Shown: positions 8,730-16,881, counted from the stretch's first letter. The stretch: 64,000 nucleotides of DNA from Edwardsiella anguillarum (GCF_008801815.1 NZ_VZOX01000009.1), one strand, 5' to 3'. Numbers and translations: made by a program. The notes: a model not told the origin generated them from the letters alone.

Positions 8730-10286
8730 ATGGATATGATCGGCAATGCCACGCTGAGGGACGTGTGGCAGGCGCGGGCGCGCCATCAGGGTGCGCAGTG
8801 CGCGCTGGTGTATGAGGATCTGGCCGGCGATACGCGGGAGTATAGCTATCGCCAGATGCACGATGAAATCATTAGGGCGGCTAACCTGTTCCTTTCGCTG
8901 GAGGTGCGCAAGGGCGATCGGGTCGCGCTGCAGATGCGCAACTGCCCCGAGTTTCTGTTCTGCTGGTTTGGTCTGTCCTGCATTGGCGCCGTCGCCGTAC
9001 CGGTCAATACCGGCTATACCGAACAGGAGTGCGACTATCTGCTCGGCCGCTGCGGCGTCAGCCTGCTGGTCTGTCAGGCGGCGTTTTTACCGCTGTACCG
9101 GCGCCTGTCCCATCCCCTGCGCCACCGGGTTATCCTGCGCGAGGGCGAGGGCGAGGCGACGGGGACGATCGATTTTCAGCGCGCCTGCGCCGCCCAGCCG
9201 TGCCAGCTGCGGACGCGGGTGCCGCTCTGCGCGGACGATGTGGCAGAGATTCTGTTTACCTCCGGCACCACCTCCTGCCCCAAGGGGGTCGAGCTGACTC
9301 ACGCCAACCTGCTGTTCGGCGGCCACTACACCGCCTGGCAGGGGCAGATGACGGCCCGCGATCGTTACCTGAGCTGTATGCCCAACTTTCATATCGACTT
9401 TCAGTGTAGCGCGGCGATGCCGATGCTGATGACCGGCGGTACGCTGATCCTGCTGGAGAAGTACAGCGCGCGCCGTTTCTGGCGCCAGGTTTGCCTGCAC
9501 CGCGCCACCCTTAGCCACGCCATGCCACTGATCGTGCGCACTCTGATGCTGCAGCCGCCGCGTGCCTGGGAGCGCAACCACTGTCTGCGCGATCTGTTTT
9601 TCTACCTCAACATCACCGACGCCGAGAAGCAAACCTTTGAGCGGCGCTTTGGCGTGCGCCTGTTTAACTCTTACGGCATGACGGAGACGGTGGTGGGGGC
9701 GATCGGCGATACGCCGGGGCAGGAGCGGCGCTACCCCTCGATTGGGCGTCCCGGCATGGGATATCAGGCGCGGATCGTCGATGCGCAGGGCCATCCGCTG
9801 CCGCCGGGGCAGATTGGAGAGATCTGTATCCGCGGCGTCGCCGGACGCAGCCTGTTTAAAGGCTATTATGACGATCCGGCGGCAACCGCCCGCCTGCTGC
9901 GCGGAGATGGCTGGCTGCACAGCGGCGATACCGGCTATTGCGATGAGGAGGGATGGTTCTACTTTGTCGATCGGGCGGTCAATCTGATCAAGCGGTCGGG
10001 AGAGAATGTGGCCTCCAGCGAGGTGGAGGGGGTACTGGAGACCCATCCGGCGGTGTCAGAGGCGGCGGTTATCGGCGTGGCCGATCCGCTGCGCGATCAG
10101 GCGGTGAAGGCGATAGTGCAGCTGACGCCGGGGGCCGAGGTGCGCCCCGAAACGCTGATCGCCCACTGCGCAGCGCATCTGGCCGCCTTTAAGGTTCCCA
10201 CGCTGCTGGAGTTTGTGGCGGAGTTTCCGCGCACCTGCTCCGGCAAGGTGGATAAGAAGCGGCTGCGGCTGAGGACGACGGTGTAG
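8730..10286 (+). CDS. CaiC paralogue, predicted betaine/carnitine-type CoA ligase
   Basis: A 518-residue adenylate-forming CoA ligase clearly related to CaiC at 5634-7196. Both start MDMIG and share FCWFGL, VLLEKYSAR-type segments, YGMTE and PSIGR..GMGY. The A3 loop TSGTTSCPKG is at residues 177-186 and the C-terminal catalytic Lys is Lys506 (CSGK), so it should be active. Divergence in the central region suggests a related but different carboxylic substrate. It has its own AT-rich upstream region behind a terminator and is followed after 11 bases by a small Cys-rich ORF. It occupies the place downstream of caiD where E. coli has caiE. Substrate unknown. Confidence 0.85.
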   Translation: MDMIGNATLRDVWQARARHQGAQCALVYEDLAGDTREYSYRQMHDEIIRAANLFLSLEVRKGDRVALQMRNCPEFLFCWFGLSCIGAVAVPVNTGYTEQECDYLLGRCGVSLLVCQAAFLPLYRRLSHPLRHRVILREGEGEATGTIDFQRACAAQPCQLRTRVPLCADDVAEILFTSGTTSCPKGVELTHANLLFGGHYTAWQGQMTARDRYLSCMPNFHIDFQCSAAMPMLMTGGTLILLEKYSARRFWRQVCLHRATLSHAMPLIVRTLMLQPPRAWERNHCLRDLFFYLNITDAEKQTFERRFGVRLFNSYGMTETVVGAIGDTPGQERRYPSIGRPGMGYQARIVDAQGHPLPPGQIGEICIRGVAGRSLFKGYYDDPAATARLLRGDGWLHSGDTGYCDEEGWFYFVDRAVNLIKRSGENVASSEVEGVLETHPAVSEAAVIGVADPLRDQAVKAIVQLTPGAEVRPETLIAHCAAHLAAFKVPTLLEFVAEFPRTCSGKVDKKRLRLRTTV

Positions 10287-10297
10287 GAGGAGGAACG

Positions 10298-10513
10298 ATG
10301 CCACAGGGAATGCAGGGCGCCCGCCGTCAGGCGGACGGCGATGAAGAGGAGCGCGCCGCGGACGGCGCGGTGCAGGGGCTGCTGGATCTGCGCTACGCCA
10401 CCTGTCCGGCGTGCCAGCGGCGGATCCGCGCTCGGCTACACAGCGTGCTGAGCCGTTGTCATACCTGGTGCCCGTTTTGCCGTAAAAACGTACCGCTGTG
10501 CAACGGAGGCTGA
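10298..10513 (+). CDS. Small Cys-rich putative zinc-ribbon protein (71 aa)
   Basis: A 71-residue frame starting 11 bases after the preceding ligase stop, with a very strong AGGAGGAGG ribosome-binding site before the ATG. The N-terminal half is charged (QADGDEEERAADGAV). The C-terminal half has six cysteines: CPAC at 36-39, Cys54, CPFC at 58-61 and Cys68. That spacing would suit one treble-clef or zinc-ribbon site. No family is recognised. Position and ribosome-binding site argue that it is translated with the CaiC paralogue; function unknown. It ends 5 bases before the convergent emtA stop. Confidence 0.6.
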   Translation: MPQGMQGARRQADGDEEERAADGAVQGLLDLRYATCPACQRRIRARLHSVLSRCHTWCPFCRKNVPLCNGG

Positions 10514-10518
10514 GCCTG

Positions 10519-11130
10519 CTACAGATGGTTATAGGCGGTCTCGACCTTGAGCATGTAGCGCGGCGCCTGCGCCGCCGGATGATGACGGCGTACGTGCCAG
10601 TGAAAGGCCTCCGGCGTCAGGCTGTTAATCATGGCGATGGCGGTCTGGCGGTTGGCGGAAAAGGTGCGCAGCAGGGCTCCGGCGCCGTTGGCGTAGGCCA
10701 CCTCGGTGGCGTAGCGGCGGGTCAGAGGATCGTTGATCCAGTAGAGCTGCTGGTTTTGTAGCGCGCTGAGGTAGGCGGCGCCCAGTCGGATGTTGGTGAC
10801 CGGATCGTACAGGTCGTCGCTGTCCGGACAGCCGCGCCGGCCCTGGTAGCGATAGGCGTCGCAGCCGGCGCCGTCCGCCTTGATCTGCATGAGGCCGATG
10901 GCATTGGAGGGGCTGACGGCGCTGGGATTGTAGCTGGATTCGACCTGGATGATCGCCTTGATAAGCTTAGGATCCAGGTTGTACTGGGACGCCGCCGCCT
11001 GGATGATGCCGTCGTAGGCCTGAGGGTTATAGCTGGCCGCCGGGCGGTGGTGGCGGCTGGAGCAGCCGGCCATCAGCAGCAATAGCAGGCTGCCGCAAAG
11101 AAGAAAAATGCGCTGTGAGGTCTGAGTCAT
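10519..11130 (-). CDS. emtA: EmtA, membrane-bound endo-type lytic murein transglycosylase
   Basis: A 203-residue SLT-domain lipoprotein, the same length as E. coli EmtA (MltE). It cleaves peptidoglycan glycan strands with 1,6-anhydro ring formation at the inner face of the outer membrane. A lipobox (LMAGC) places the lipidated residue at Cys23; the catalytic glutamate is Glu64 in the family ES motif, followed by SNAIGLMQ and YANGAGALLRTFS. The frame extends to a GTG at 11160, but the ATG at 11130 gives a normal lipoprotein signal peptide. Cys residues in a segment around 100-110 (GAGCDAYRYQGRRGC) are unlike E. coli. Confidence 0.9.
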   Translation of the reverse strand: MTQTSQRIFLLCGSLLLLLMAGCSSRHHRPAASYNPQAYDGIIQAAASQYNLDPKLIKAIIQVESSYNPSAVSPSNAIGLMQIKADGAGCDAYRYQGRRGCPDSDDLYDPVTNIRLGAAYLSALQNQQLYWINDPLTRRYATEVAYANGAGALLRTFSANRQTAIAMINSLTPEAFHWHVRRHHPAAQAPRYMLKVETAYNHL

Positions 11131-11381
11131 GAGGCTGTGTTCCGCAAGTGTACGCGTCACGCGGGGTCGACGCCCGCCGCGCTGGCCGTCTGTCGCCGCC
11201 CGATGAGGGCGCGTGCGCAGCGTGACCGGTGGCGGGATTGCCTGGCGTTTTCACGTATCGTCCGCCGCCGCCGCGGCCTGTTCTCCCTGTGACCGGGCGC
11301 CGGGCGGGGAGCCCGGTGGGCCGGATAGCGCGATCATAGCGTGAACGCCGCAGCAGATCACGGTGCGAATTGTAACTTTAC

Positions 11382-12410
11382 TCAACTGGCGCTCAGGGTG
11401 ATCCGGTCGTAGCCGCGCCAGCGGTAGTTGAGCAGCGACAGCAGCCAGAACAGGATGAAACCGCCGATGACCCAGAAGCCGGCGTTGCCCATCTTGTCAT
11501 TGAGGCTGCCGATCATCTGCCAGAAGCCCCCCTGCAACTGCAGGCTATCGGCGATAAGCCCCAGCGCCTCCAGGCCACCGATGATCAGCGCCACGGCGAC
11601 CGAGGCGGCGGTGATGGTCATGTTGTAGTACAGCTTGCGGATCGGGTGGGAAAAGGCCCAGCCGTAGGCGCCGACCATGACAAAGTTATCCAACGAATCC
11701 ACCAGCGCCATACCGGCGGTAAACAGCGCCGGGAATACCATCAGCGACCACAGGGAGAGCCCGTGGGTCGCGGCGGAGGCTGAAATCCCCAGCAGGCCGA
11801 CTTCGGTGGCGGTGTCAAATCCCAGGCCGAACAGGAATCCCACCAGGTACATGTGCCAGCTGCGGGTAACCAGACGGAAGGTGCGGTGGAACAGCCGGGT
11901 CATCAGCCCACCGGGCAAGGCATCATCCATCTGCAGGCTGTCGGTATCGGCTCCGGGGTGGGTGATCCGCCGGAATTGGCGCCAGACCCCCAATAGGATC
12001 AGCAGGTTCAGCAGCCCCATCGCCAGCAGGAACAGCGCCGATACGGCGGTACCGATCAGCCCGCCGTACTGATGTAGGGCATCGATGCGATCGCGAAACG
12101 CCATCGACGTCAGCACGATGGCCAGACAGGCCAGAATCACAATGGTGGAGTGGCCCAGGGAGAAGAAGGCGCCGACGCCGAGCGGTTTTTTCCCCTGCTG
12201 CATCAGCTTGCGGGTGACGGCATCGATGGCGGCGATATGGTCGGCGTCCACCGCGTGGCGCAGGCCAAAGCCGTAGGCCAGCAGCGCTGCGCTCATCATG
12301 ACGGCGTGGTGGCGAAAGACGCAAAAGGCCCAGATCCAGGCGGCGAGGTTGGCTGCGATCAGCAGGGCCAGCAGCGCCAGCCCTCGTTGTTTGCTCGAGT
12401 ACTCTGCCAT
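11382..12410 (-). CDS. NiCoT-family nickel/cobalt permease
   Basis: A 342-residue polytopic protein of the NixA/HoxN/HupN nickel-cobalt transporter family. The family signature HX4DH is at His52-Asp57-His58 (RHAVDADH) in helix II, followed by FFSLGHSTIV and LGFDTATEVG in the later helices. It takes up Ni2+ (or Co2+) across the inner membrane, probably to supply hydrogenases or urease encoded elsewhere. A perfect NikR operator lies 93-120 bases upstream, so nickel-dependent repression is likely and nickel is the probable substrate. It is a monocistronic unit flanked by divergent genes on its upstream side. Confidence 0.92.
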   Translation of the reverse strand: MAEYSSKQRGLALLALLIAANLAAWIWAFCVFRHHAVMMSAALLAYGFGLRHAVDADHIAAIDAVTRKLMQQGKKPLGVGAFFSLGHSTIVILACLAIVLTSMAFRDRIDALHQYGGLIGTAVSALFLLAMGLLNLLILLGVWRQFRRITHPGADTDSLQMDDALPGGLMTRLFHRTFRLVTRSWHMYLVGFLFGLGFDTATEVGLLGISASAATHGLSLWSLMVFPALFTAGMALVDSLDNFVMVGAYGWAFSHPIRKLYYNMTITAASVAVALIIGGLEALGLIADSLQLQGGFWQMIGSLNDKMGNAGFWVIGGFILFWLLSLLNYRWRGYDRITLSAS

Positions 12411-12502
12411 GTGCTGTGTTCTCCCGTGGCGCCGACGGCGTCGATATGATGAGGGGAAGGCGGTGGGGAATGTTCGCAGACCGTCCGTTACGGGAGGGGA
12501 AT

Positions 12503-12530
12503 GTATGATATTTTTGTAAAATTGTCATAC
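12503..12530. promoter_or_regulatory. NikR operator (perfect consensus)
   Basis: GTATGA (12503-12508), 16 bases, then TCATAC (12525-12530). This is exactly the GTATGA-N16-TCATAC palindrome recognised by the nickel-responsive repressor NikR at the E. coli nikABCDE promoter. It lies 93 bases before the NiCoT permease start, in AT-rich sequence that should be the promoter, and about 150 bases before the divergent aldo/keto reductase gene. Confidence 0.9.
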
Positions 12531-12678
12531 CTCTAAACGTATAAGTTTGTTACGAACGGCGTGATAAATGTTACGCCAGCGGTGCCCCATGGCCAGCCGT
12601 CTATGGCATAGTGGACGTCATGCTCGGGGATATCCAGCGCCGCCCGCCGCCGCGGGTTTAGCACAGAGAGGAGTGAAG

Positions 12679-13596
12679 ATGAAACAGATGACATTGGGCG
12701 TTGATGGCCCGCAGGTCTCCGCCATCGCGCTGGGCTGCATGCGCCTGACCGAGCTGGATGACCGCCAGGCCGCCAGCCTGATCGACCATGCGCTGGCGCT
12801 GGGGATCAACGCGTTCGATCACGCCGATATCTACGGCGGCGGGGAGTGCGAGCGCCGCTTTGCCCGCGCGGTCCGTCTGAACGGCGCGCAGCGGGAGGGG
12901 CTCTTTATTCAGTCCAAGTGCGGCATTCGCCGCGGCTACTATGATTTCTCCTTCCGCCATATTATGGCGTCGGTGGACGGTATCCTGCAGCGACTGCAGT
13001 GTGACTATCTGGATATGTTGCTGCTGCACCGTCCCGATGCGCTGGTGGAGCCGCAGGAGGTGGCCGAAGCGTTCGATCGCCTACAGGCGAGCGGCAAGGT
13101 CAGGGCCTTTGGGGTATCTAACCACGCGCCGCTGCAGATGGCGCTGCTGCAGAAGTTTCTGGCTCAGCCGCTGCGGGTGAACCAGATGCAGTTTGGCATC
13201 GCCCACTGCGGTATGGTGCGCAGCGGGATCAACGTCAATGTGCAGGGCGACGCCGCCGTCGATCGCGACGGCGATACGCTGAACTACTGTCGCCTGCATG
13301 ATATTACCCTGCAGGCCTGGTCGCCGTTCCAGTTCGGCATGTTCAGCGGCGTGTTCCTGGATCATCCTGACTTTGCGCCGCTGAACCAGACGCTGGCGGC
13401 GATCGCCGCCCACCACGGCGCCAGTAAGACCACGCTGGCGACGGCCTGGATCCTGCGCCACCCGGCGCAGATGCAGGTGGTAGCCGGCAGCATGAATGCG
13501 GAGCGGCTGACGCAGATTGCGCAGGCGTGTGCGCTCAGCCTGAGTCGTGAGGAGTGGTATCAGATTTATCTGGCGGCGGGTAACCCGCTGCCGTAA
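12679..13596 (+). CDS. Aldo/keto reductase, YdhF type
   Basis: A 305-residue NADPH-dependent oxidoreductase of the aldo/keto reductase superfamily, closest in motifs to E. coli YdhF. The catalytic Asp-Tyr pair lies in FDHADIYGG and the Lys in QSKCGI; SGKVRAFGVSNHAPLQ and a C-terminal VAGSMNAERL cofactor-phosphate segment follow. The physiological substrate is unknown. The frame is open 37 codons further upstream, but the ATG at 12679 has GAGAGGAG before it and gives the family N-terminus (MKQMTLGVDGP). It is divergent from the nickel permease; whether NikR affects it is unknown. Confidence 0.85.
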   Translation: MKQMTLGVDGPQVSAIALGCMRLTELDDRQAASLIDHALALGINAFDHADIYGGGECERRFARAVRLNGAQREGLFIQSKCGIRRGYYDFSFRHIMASVDGILQRLQCDYLDMLLLHRPDALVEPQEVAEAFDRLQASGKVRAFGVSNHAPLQMALLQKFLAQPLRVNQMQFGIAHCGMVRSGINVNVQGDAAVDRDGDTLNYCRLHDITLQAWSPFQFGMFSGVFLDHPDFAPLNQTLAAIAAHHGASKTTLATAWILRHPAQMQVVAGSMNAERLTQIAQACALSLSREEWYQIYLAAGNPLP

Positions 13597-13837
13597 GCGT
13601 GCGACCCGCCGCCGCGCGGTGGGTCTGCTCCGGCGAGGATGCCGTACGACGGCGGCCGGACCTATAGGATTTTGCTTGAATTCTCGGGTAACCCCGGCAA
13701 AGGGTCGCATTTATCCAGCAAGCTAATTATGATGACTGGCGTAAGAAGAAAAGGCCGGTGTATCGGGTGCCATGTGACGTGGTTAATGTATCGGCGATGT
13801 GCGGCGCGCTGCGCCGTACCGTCCGGGGGAAGGTGTA

Positions 13838-14167
13838 ATGTCTGACTTGGAAGTACAGCTGCGTAATTCATTGGCAGCGCTGGACGATCTGAAATCAAGC
13901 TTTGAACAGCAGCGCCTGGCGTGGCAGCAGGAGTGTGAGGGCATGCAGCTGCAGCTGGCGCAGGCGCGTCAACGCGAGGCGGCCCTGCTGCAGCAGAGTG
14001 AGCAGCTGACCCGTAAGCTGGTCGATCTGGGCTCGCTGCCGGAGAACAATGGCCTGCTGCGCCAGTTCAAGATCGTGGGCAGCCATATCGAGGCGCTGGC
14101 GCGCGATGCGGCGGCGTTTAATGCGTATCTGGCCACGCTGGGCGCGCAGGGCTGCGACCGTCCCTGA
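13838..14167 (+). CDS. Small coiled-coil protein resembling MbeD/MobD
   Basis: A 109-residue, largely helical protein rich in Gln, Leu and Glu over residues 2-70, predicted coiled coil, with no signal peptide or membrane segment. The N-terminal pattern (SDLEVQLRNSLAALDDL, then QQRLAWQQECEGMQLQL) resembles the MbeD/MobD family of plasmid mobilisation proteins, but no mobilisation genes are nearby, so this is probably a chromosomal relative of unknown role. The ATG at 13838 follows GGGGGAAGG and was preferred to a frame opening at 13799. It sits upstream of tatE in the same direction, about 230 bases apart. Confidence 0.6.
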   Translation: MSDLEVQLRNSLAALDDLKSSFEQQRLAWQQECEGMQLQLAQARQREAALLQQSEQLTRKLVDLGSLPENNGLLRQFKIVGSHIEALARDAAAFNAYLATLGAQGCDRP

Positions 14168-14394
14168 GCGACGGGTCTCCATGCCGGACCGCGTCTGCGG
14201 TCGGCCCCTTTCCCCCGTTTCTTTCCTCTTTTTCCTCGCCTGCCGCGGTTAGCGGACTGAGAACAGTTGGTTTAACTCTGTTACATCTTGTTTTTGCGCC
14301 GTTAGCCATTTTTACGGTTAATAACCCTTGCTTACTGCAAGCGATGTTTCTTCGGCCGCCTGGGCGGTGCGGTATACAACATAAGAAGGTATTT

Positions 14395-14595
14395 ATGGAA
14401 GGTATTAGTATTACCAAGCTTCTGGTCATTGCTGTGCTGATCGTATTGCTGTTTGGTACCAATAAGCTGCGTACGCTGGGGTCCGATCTCGGGGCGGCGC
14501 TGAAGGGGTTCAAAAAAGCGATGAACGACGAGACGCCGGCGGCCAAAAAAAGTGACGGCGCAGAGGCGGCGCCCCGGGTAGAGAATAAAGAATAA
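14395..14595 (+). CDS. tatE: TatE, twin-arginine translocase accessory subunit
   Basis: A 66-residue TatA/TatE-family protein. One N-terminal membrane helix (residues 6-20) is followed by the conserved Phe20-Gly21 hinge, an amphipathic helix (KLRTLGSDLGAALKGFKKAM) and a charged tail. Lone tatE beside lipA is the enterobacterial arrangement, and ISITKLL near the start is typical of TatE. It is a minor paralogue of TatA in the export channel for folded proteins. AAGAAGGT precedes the ATG at the right spacing, which excludes the open frame further upstream. Confidence 0.93.
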   Translation: MEGISITKLLVIAVLIVLLFGTNKLRTLGSDLGAALKGFKKAMNDETPAAKKSDGAEAAPRVENKE

Positions 14596-14692
14596 TCCGG
14601 ATATTCGGGGGGCTGGCCAAGGGGCCGCGCTCCGGAATCGGGGGAAGAAGGAACATCCCTAAGTTGTAACCAGTTTTGTCAACGGCAGTCTG

Positions 14693-14717
14693 GCAGGGCT
14701 GATCCGATCAGCCCTGC
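14693..14717. repeat. Perfect inverted repeat between tatE and lipA
   Basis: GCAGGGCTGATC and its exact reverse complement surround a single base. Transcribed from either strand it would fold into a strong hairpin between the convergent tatE and lipA genes. There is no T-run on either side, so it may be an mRNA 3'-end stabiliser rather than a classical terminator. Confidence 0.6.
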
Positions 14718-14734
14718 GCTGCGTTTGCGCGCGC

Positions 14735-15700
14735 TTACTTGACCTCCATGCCCTGAGCCTGCAGGTCGGCATGGTAAGAAGAGCGGACAAAGGGGCCGCA
14801 GGCGGCGTGGGTAAAGCCCATGGCCAGCGCCTCGGCCTTCATGTCGGCAAACTCCTCCGGGCTGACGTAGCGCTGCACCGGTAGATGGTGGCGGCTTGGC
14901 TGCAGGTATTGCCCCAGCGTCAGCATCGTGACGCCGTGCGCGCGCAGATCGCGCATCACTTCGATAATTTCCTGATTGGTCTCTCCTAGCCCTACCATCA
15001 GCCCTGACTTGGTCGGGATCTGCGGATGCTGTTGCTTGAACTGCTGCAGCAGACGCAGAGACCATTCATAGTTGGCGCCCGGGCGCACCTGGCGGTACAG
15101 CCGCGGAATGTTCTCCAGGTTGTGGTTGAACACGTCCGGCGGATTGTCCTGCAGCAGCGCCAGGGCGCGATCCATGCGGCCGCGGAAGTCCGGCACCAGG
15201 GTTTCGATGCGGATCTGCGGGCTTTTGGCGCGGATGGCGCGGATACAGTCGGCAAAGTGCTGGGCGCCGCCGTCGCGCAGATCGTCGCGGTCAACGGAGG
15301 TGATCACCACGTAGCGCAACCCCATGTCGGCGATGGTCTGCGCCAGCTTTTCCGGTTCGTTGGCGTCGGGCGCCAGCGGGCGGCCGTGGGCCACGTCGCA
15401 GAACGGACAGCGGCGGGTGCAGATGGCACCCAGGATCATAAAGGTGGCGGTGCCGTGGTTGAAACACTCGGCCAGGTTGGGGCAGGAGGCCTCTTCGCAC
15501 ACGGAGTGCAGACCATTCTTGCGCATCGCCGCCTTGATACCCTGAATTCGGCTGGAATCGGCCGGCAGTTTGATCTTCATCCACTCCGGCTTGCGCAGCA
15601 TCTGTTCACGCTCAACGGCGACGGACTTCACCGGGATCAGGGCCATCTTGTCTGCGTCGCGGTATTTCACGCCACGTTCCATCTGAATTGGTTTACTCAT
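14735..15700 (-). CDS. lipA: LipA, lipoyl synthase
   Basis: A 321-residue radical-SAM enzyme colinear with E. coli LipA. It inserts two sulfurs into protein-bound octanoyl groups to make the lipoyl cofactor of 2-oxo acid dehydrogenases and the glycine cleavage system. The auxiliary cluster cysteines are Cys68, Cys73 and Cys79, and the radical-SAM cluster cysteines are Cys94, Cys98 and Cys101 (CTRRCPFC). The C-terminal RSSYHADLQAQG segment is intact. The ATG at 15700 gives the family start MSKPI; its first 8 bases overlap the end of lipB, suggesting translational coupling. Confidence 0.97.
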   Translation of the reverse strand: MSKPIQMERGVKYRDADKMALIPVKSVAVEREQMLRKPEWMKIKLPADSSRIQGIKAAMRKNGLHSVCEEASCPNLAECFNHGTATFMILGAICTRRCPFCDVAHGRPLAPDANEPEKLAQTIADMGLRYVVITSVDRDDLRDGGAQHFADCIRAIRAKSPQIRIETLVPDFRGRMDRALALLQDNPPDVFNHNLENIPRLYRQVRPGANYEWSLRLLQQFKQQHPQIPTKSGLMVGLGETNQEIIEVMRDLRAHGVTMLTLGQYLQPSRHHLPVQRYVSPEEFADMKAEALAMGFTHAACGPFVRSSYHADLQAQGMEVK

Positions 15701-16361
15701 AGTCTTGCGGATTCCACTGGCTGTGCTCAAGCCGGGTATAGCCGAGCAGTTGGGTAAAATGGTGCACCAGACGGGGCTGAACCTGCGTCAGGGTTACCCC
15801 CGGGCACAGGGCGCTGACCTGGGTCATCTGCAGGCCGGCGTAGCCACAGGGGTTAATGCGCTGGAAAGGGGAGAGATCCATGGCGACATTCAGCGCCAGG
15901 CCGTGGAACGAACACCCCTTGCGGATGCGCAGGCCGAGGGAGCAGATTTTCTGCCCGTCAACGTAGACGCCCGGCGCATCGGGGCGCGGATAGGCCTGAA
16001 TATCCAGCTCTGACAGGGTGCGCACCACGCTCTCTTCAAGCCAACTGACCAGCTCGCGCACGCCGCGGTGGCCGCGGCGCAGATCGAGCAGGACGTACAT
16101 CACCTGCTGTCCGGGGCCGTGATAGGTGACCTGGCCGCCGCGATCGCTCTGGATAACCGGAATATCGCCGGGATTGAGCAGATGCTCAGCCTTGCCGGCC
16201 TGCCCCTGGGTAAACACGGCGGGGTGCTCCACCAGCCACAGCTCGTCCGGCGTATCGGCGTCACGGCGATCGGTGAAGCGGTGCATGGCCTGCGAGACGG
16301 GGAGATAGGGCTGCAACCCCAGCTGACGCAGTATGAGGCTATCTTGTTGCAATGGCGTCAT
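15693..16361 (-). CDS. lipB: LipB, octanoyl-ACP:protein N-octanoyltransferase
   Basis: A 222-residue enzyme that transfers octanoyl groups from ACP to lipoyl domains, the step before LipA. The family motifs GGQVTYHGPGQ (75-85), the catalytic Lys138 in GQKICSLG and the acyl-thioester Cys172 in NPCGYAG are visible. It directly precedes and overlaps lipA by 8 bases; in E. coli the regulator gene ybeF lies between them, which is missing here. The frame is about nine residues longer than E. coli LipB, mostly at its ends. Confidence 0.96.
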   Translation of the reverse strand: MTPLQQDSLILRQLGLQPYLPVSQAMHRFTDRRDADTPDELWLVEHPAVFTQGQAGKAEHLLNPGDIPVIQSDRGGQVTYHGPGQQVMYVLLDLRRGHRGVRELVSWLEESVVRTLSELDIQAYPRPDAPGVYVDGQKICSLGLRIRKGCSFHGLALNVAMDLSPFQRINPCGYAGLQMTQVSALCPGVTLTQVQPRLVHHFTQLLGYTRLEHSQWNPQDYE

Positions 16362-16429
16362 CTTCAGGTTAAAAAATTGGTAAGGCCATTATACCGACTG
16401 TCGCCCTGACTCACCAGTGCCGAATCGGC

Positions 16430-16472
16430 AAAAAAGCGCGGCCCGGTAGGCTATAACGCCATACCGGGCCGC
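16430..16472 (-). terminator. Rho-independent terminator after ybeD
   Basis: On the minus strand an 11-bp perfect stem (GCGGCCCGGTA / TACCGGGCCGC, 13-base loop) is followed by GC and six T residues. It lies just after the ybeD stop and would separate the dacA-ybeD transcript from lipB. Confidence 0.85.
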
Positions 16473-16505
16473 GATAAATGCTGTATTTTAGTTAATTAAC
16501 TGTGA

Positions 16506-16769
16506 TTACAGAACCATGCGCACGATTTCAATGTTGCCCAGTTCTTCATACAGCGTCTCAACTTGCTCAATGTGGGTCGCATTGATGGTGATGGAAACGG
16601 AGTGGTAGTTCCCTTTGCTGCTCGGCTTAACCTGCGGGGTGTAGTCACCCGGCGCATGGCGCTGTACCACTTCAACAACCTGATCAACCAGCTCAGGCTG
16701 TGCCAGTCCCATGACTTTATAGGTAAACTCGCACGGGAATTCGAGCAGTTCATTCAGTTTGGTTTTCAT
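16506..16769 (-). CDS. ybeD: YbeD, conserved ACT-like regulatory protein
   Basis: An 87-residue DUF493 protein almost identical in layout to E. coli YbeD (MKTKLNELLEF, then YKVMGLAQPELVDQVVEVVQRHAPGDYTP). The known fold resembles the regulatory ACT domain; a role in lipoate biosynthesis has been suggested from conserved linkage with lipB-lipA but is not proven. The ATG at 16769 was chosen over an earlier one seven codons upstream because it gives the family start. A hairpin (ACTCCCGC/GCGGGAGT, 16806-16825) lies between dacA and ybeD. Confidence 0.94.
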   Translation of the reverse strand: MKTKLNELLEFPCEFTYKVMGLAQPELVDQVVEVVQRHAPGDYTPQVKPSSKGNYHSVSITINATHIEQVETLYEELGNIEIVRMVL

Positions 16770-16881
16770 GTGAGCTCCAGCGTATTGCACTATCTACAAA
16801 TTATAACTCCCGCCGTAGCGGGAGTCTTGCTTACTGATCAAATGGGGCCGACGACGCCCTTTTCAAGGGGCTGGCCACAGA

